From Sinorhizobium terangae (GTDB lineage Bacteria > Pseudomonadota > Alphaproteobacteria > Rhizobiales > Rhizobiaceae), in the NCBI RefSeq assembly GCF_009601505.1, contig NZ_WITC01000095.1, forward strand, positions 21,114-85,113: 64,000 nt of DNA, written 5' to 3'. Made by a program: the position numbers and the translations under genes. Shown here piece after piece: positions 63,466 to 64,000 of the stretch. How positions within the stretch are numbered: position 1 is the stretch's first letter; the number at the start of each line of letters is the position of its first letter. Under the pieces are notes generated by a model. The model was not told where the DNA came from. It was given only the letters and a program-made list of their open reading frames with translations, and did not search any database.

Positions 63466-63985
63466 TCCGCGCCGCCTGGTGTTCGTTGACGAAACCTGGG
63501 TCAAAACCAACATGACGCGCAGCCGCGGCTGGTGTCAGCGCGGCCAGCCGCTGATCGCCAGAATACCGCATGGCCATTGGAAGACGCTGACCTTCCTCGC
63601 CGGGCTGCGTCACGACCGCATCGTCGCACCCTTCGTGCTCGACGGCCCGATCAACGGCATTGCCTTCACCGCCTGGGTCGAGCAATGCCTGGCGCCAACC
63701 CTCAACCCCGGGGATATCGTCATCCTCGACAATCTCGGCAGCCACAAGGGCAAGCCGGCGCGCAGCGCCATCCGCGACGCCGGCGCCCATCTGTTCTTCC
63801 TGCCGCCCTACAGCCCCGACCTCAATCCGATCGAGATGATGTTCGCCAAACTCAAGACCCTGCTGCGCAAGGCCGACGAGCGTAGCGTCGAGGCGACATG
63901 GCGGCGCGTCGGCGAAGCTCTCAAGGCGTTCAGCCCGCACGAATGCGCCGCCTATCTCAGGCATGCAGGATACGTTTCAACGTAG
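63377..63985 (+). CDS. IS630 transposase, catalytic frame (DDE)
   Basis: This frame has no start codon of its own at the right place. It is entered from the upstream frame at the A8 run 63379-63386, giving FKKTLIASEQDRPKVARFR. It carries the DDE triad: Asp in VFVDETWV, Asp in ILDNLGSHKG and Glu in LNPIEMMFAKL. Shortening the A run by one, or a +1 shift, gives one protein of about 315 residues. An internal ATG at 63326 lies in the other domain and is probably not used. Confidence 0.85.
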   Translation, partial: LKKTLIASEQDRPKVARFRSRWKTHQHRLDPRRLVFVDETWVKTNMTRSRGWCQRGQPLIARIPHGHWKTLTFLAGLRHDRIVAPFVLDGPINGIAFTAWVEQCLAPTLNPGDIVILDNLGSHKGKPARSAIRDAGAHLFFLPPYSPDLNPIEMMFAKLKTLLRKADERSVEATWRRVGEALKAFSPHECAAYLRHAGYVST

Positions 63986-64000
63986 GTCTGACAGACTCTA

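Larger units (their letters stand above)
62947..64000 (+). mobile_element. IS630-family insertion sequence, complete
   Basis: The ends are GAGTCGGTCAG at 62949-62959 and CTGACAGACTC at 63988-63998, imperfect inverted repeats with one mismatch. Both are flanked by TA (62947-62948 and 63999-64000), the target duplication of the IS630/Tc1-mariner group. The element is about 1050 bp with two overlapping frames for the transposase. It lies 12 bases after the anti-sigma gene and fills the end of the window. Confidence 0.9.

Overview
The window reads as a GC-rich chromosomal segment of an alphaproteobacterium in the Rhizobiaceae, most likely Sinorhizobium/Ensifer. This rests on protein content (rhizobial CarA, AatA, BA14K-like, DUF1236 and DUF1059 proteins, a stand-alone ClpS, PetPR-like regulators), on gene neighbourhoods such as lgt-midA-pgeF and rplY...pth...ychF-maoC, and on many intergenic palindromic mosaic repeats typical of rhizobia. 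It is mostly core genome. I see no prophage, CRISPR array, rRNA or tRNA gene. The one clear mobile element is an IS630-type insertion sequence that fills the last kilobase.

Layout. 1-6.3 kb: carA; a LysR regulator divergent from a short-chain dehydrogenase plus imine-reductase-like pair; a GST gene flanked by a 55-nt direct repeat; aatA. 6.7-9.7 kb: a VIT/VWA surface protein ending in an LPQTA sorting signal, with its Gram-negative class sortase. 9.8-18 kb: a PQQ-type sugar dehydrogenase, DUF3052, a drug/metabolite exporter, a cold-shock protein, small envelope proteins (BA14K, SH3-DUF1236 with a general-stress-type promoter) and ilvE. 18-21 kb: a MarR/response regulator/histidine kinase set (PetPR-like) behind a perfect inverted-repeat operator. 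21-24 kb (minus strand): ybjN-proC-csaA-phosphatase, then ubiK. 24-30.7 kb: lgt, midA-like, pgeF, a metal-ligand-less M24 protein, a lipoprotein and prs. 30.7-38 kb: an aldo/keto reductase with a frameshifted divergent LysR gene, an aldehyde dehydrogenase/DUF779 pair with a GAF-Fis regulator, and a BenE transporter. 38-50 kb: rplY, a GGDEF-EAL protein, a periplasmic binding protein, pth, clpS, ychF, two MaoC genes, apt, DUF1059, and a DUF1285-Nudix-cca operon. 50-57.3 kb: a tightly packed MoxR-DUF58-BatA/DUF4159-membrane protein-GNAT operon. 57-64 kb: GNAT, glutathionyl-hydroquinone reductase, Nudix, phosphoesterase, TPR protein, an ECF sigma/anti-sigma pair, and the IS element.

Several gene sets work as units: sortase with its substrate; the MoxR/VWA envelope operon; the ECF sigma factor with a membrane anti-sigma factor; the aldehyde dehydrogenase with DUF779 and its regulator; and lgt/pgeF/ubiK/midA housekeeping for lipoproteins, peptidoglycan and respiration. 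The least explained parts are the sortase pair in a soil bacterium, the MoxR operon ending in an acetyltransferase, the M24 protein without metal ligands, and the mosaic repeats.
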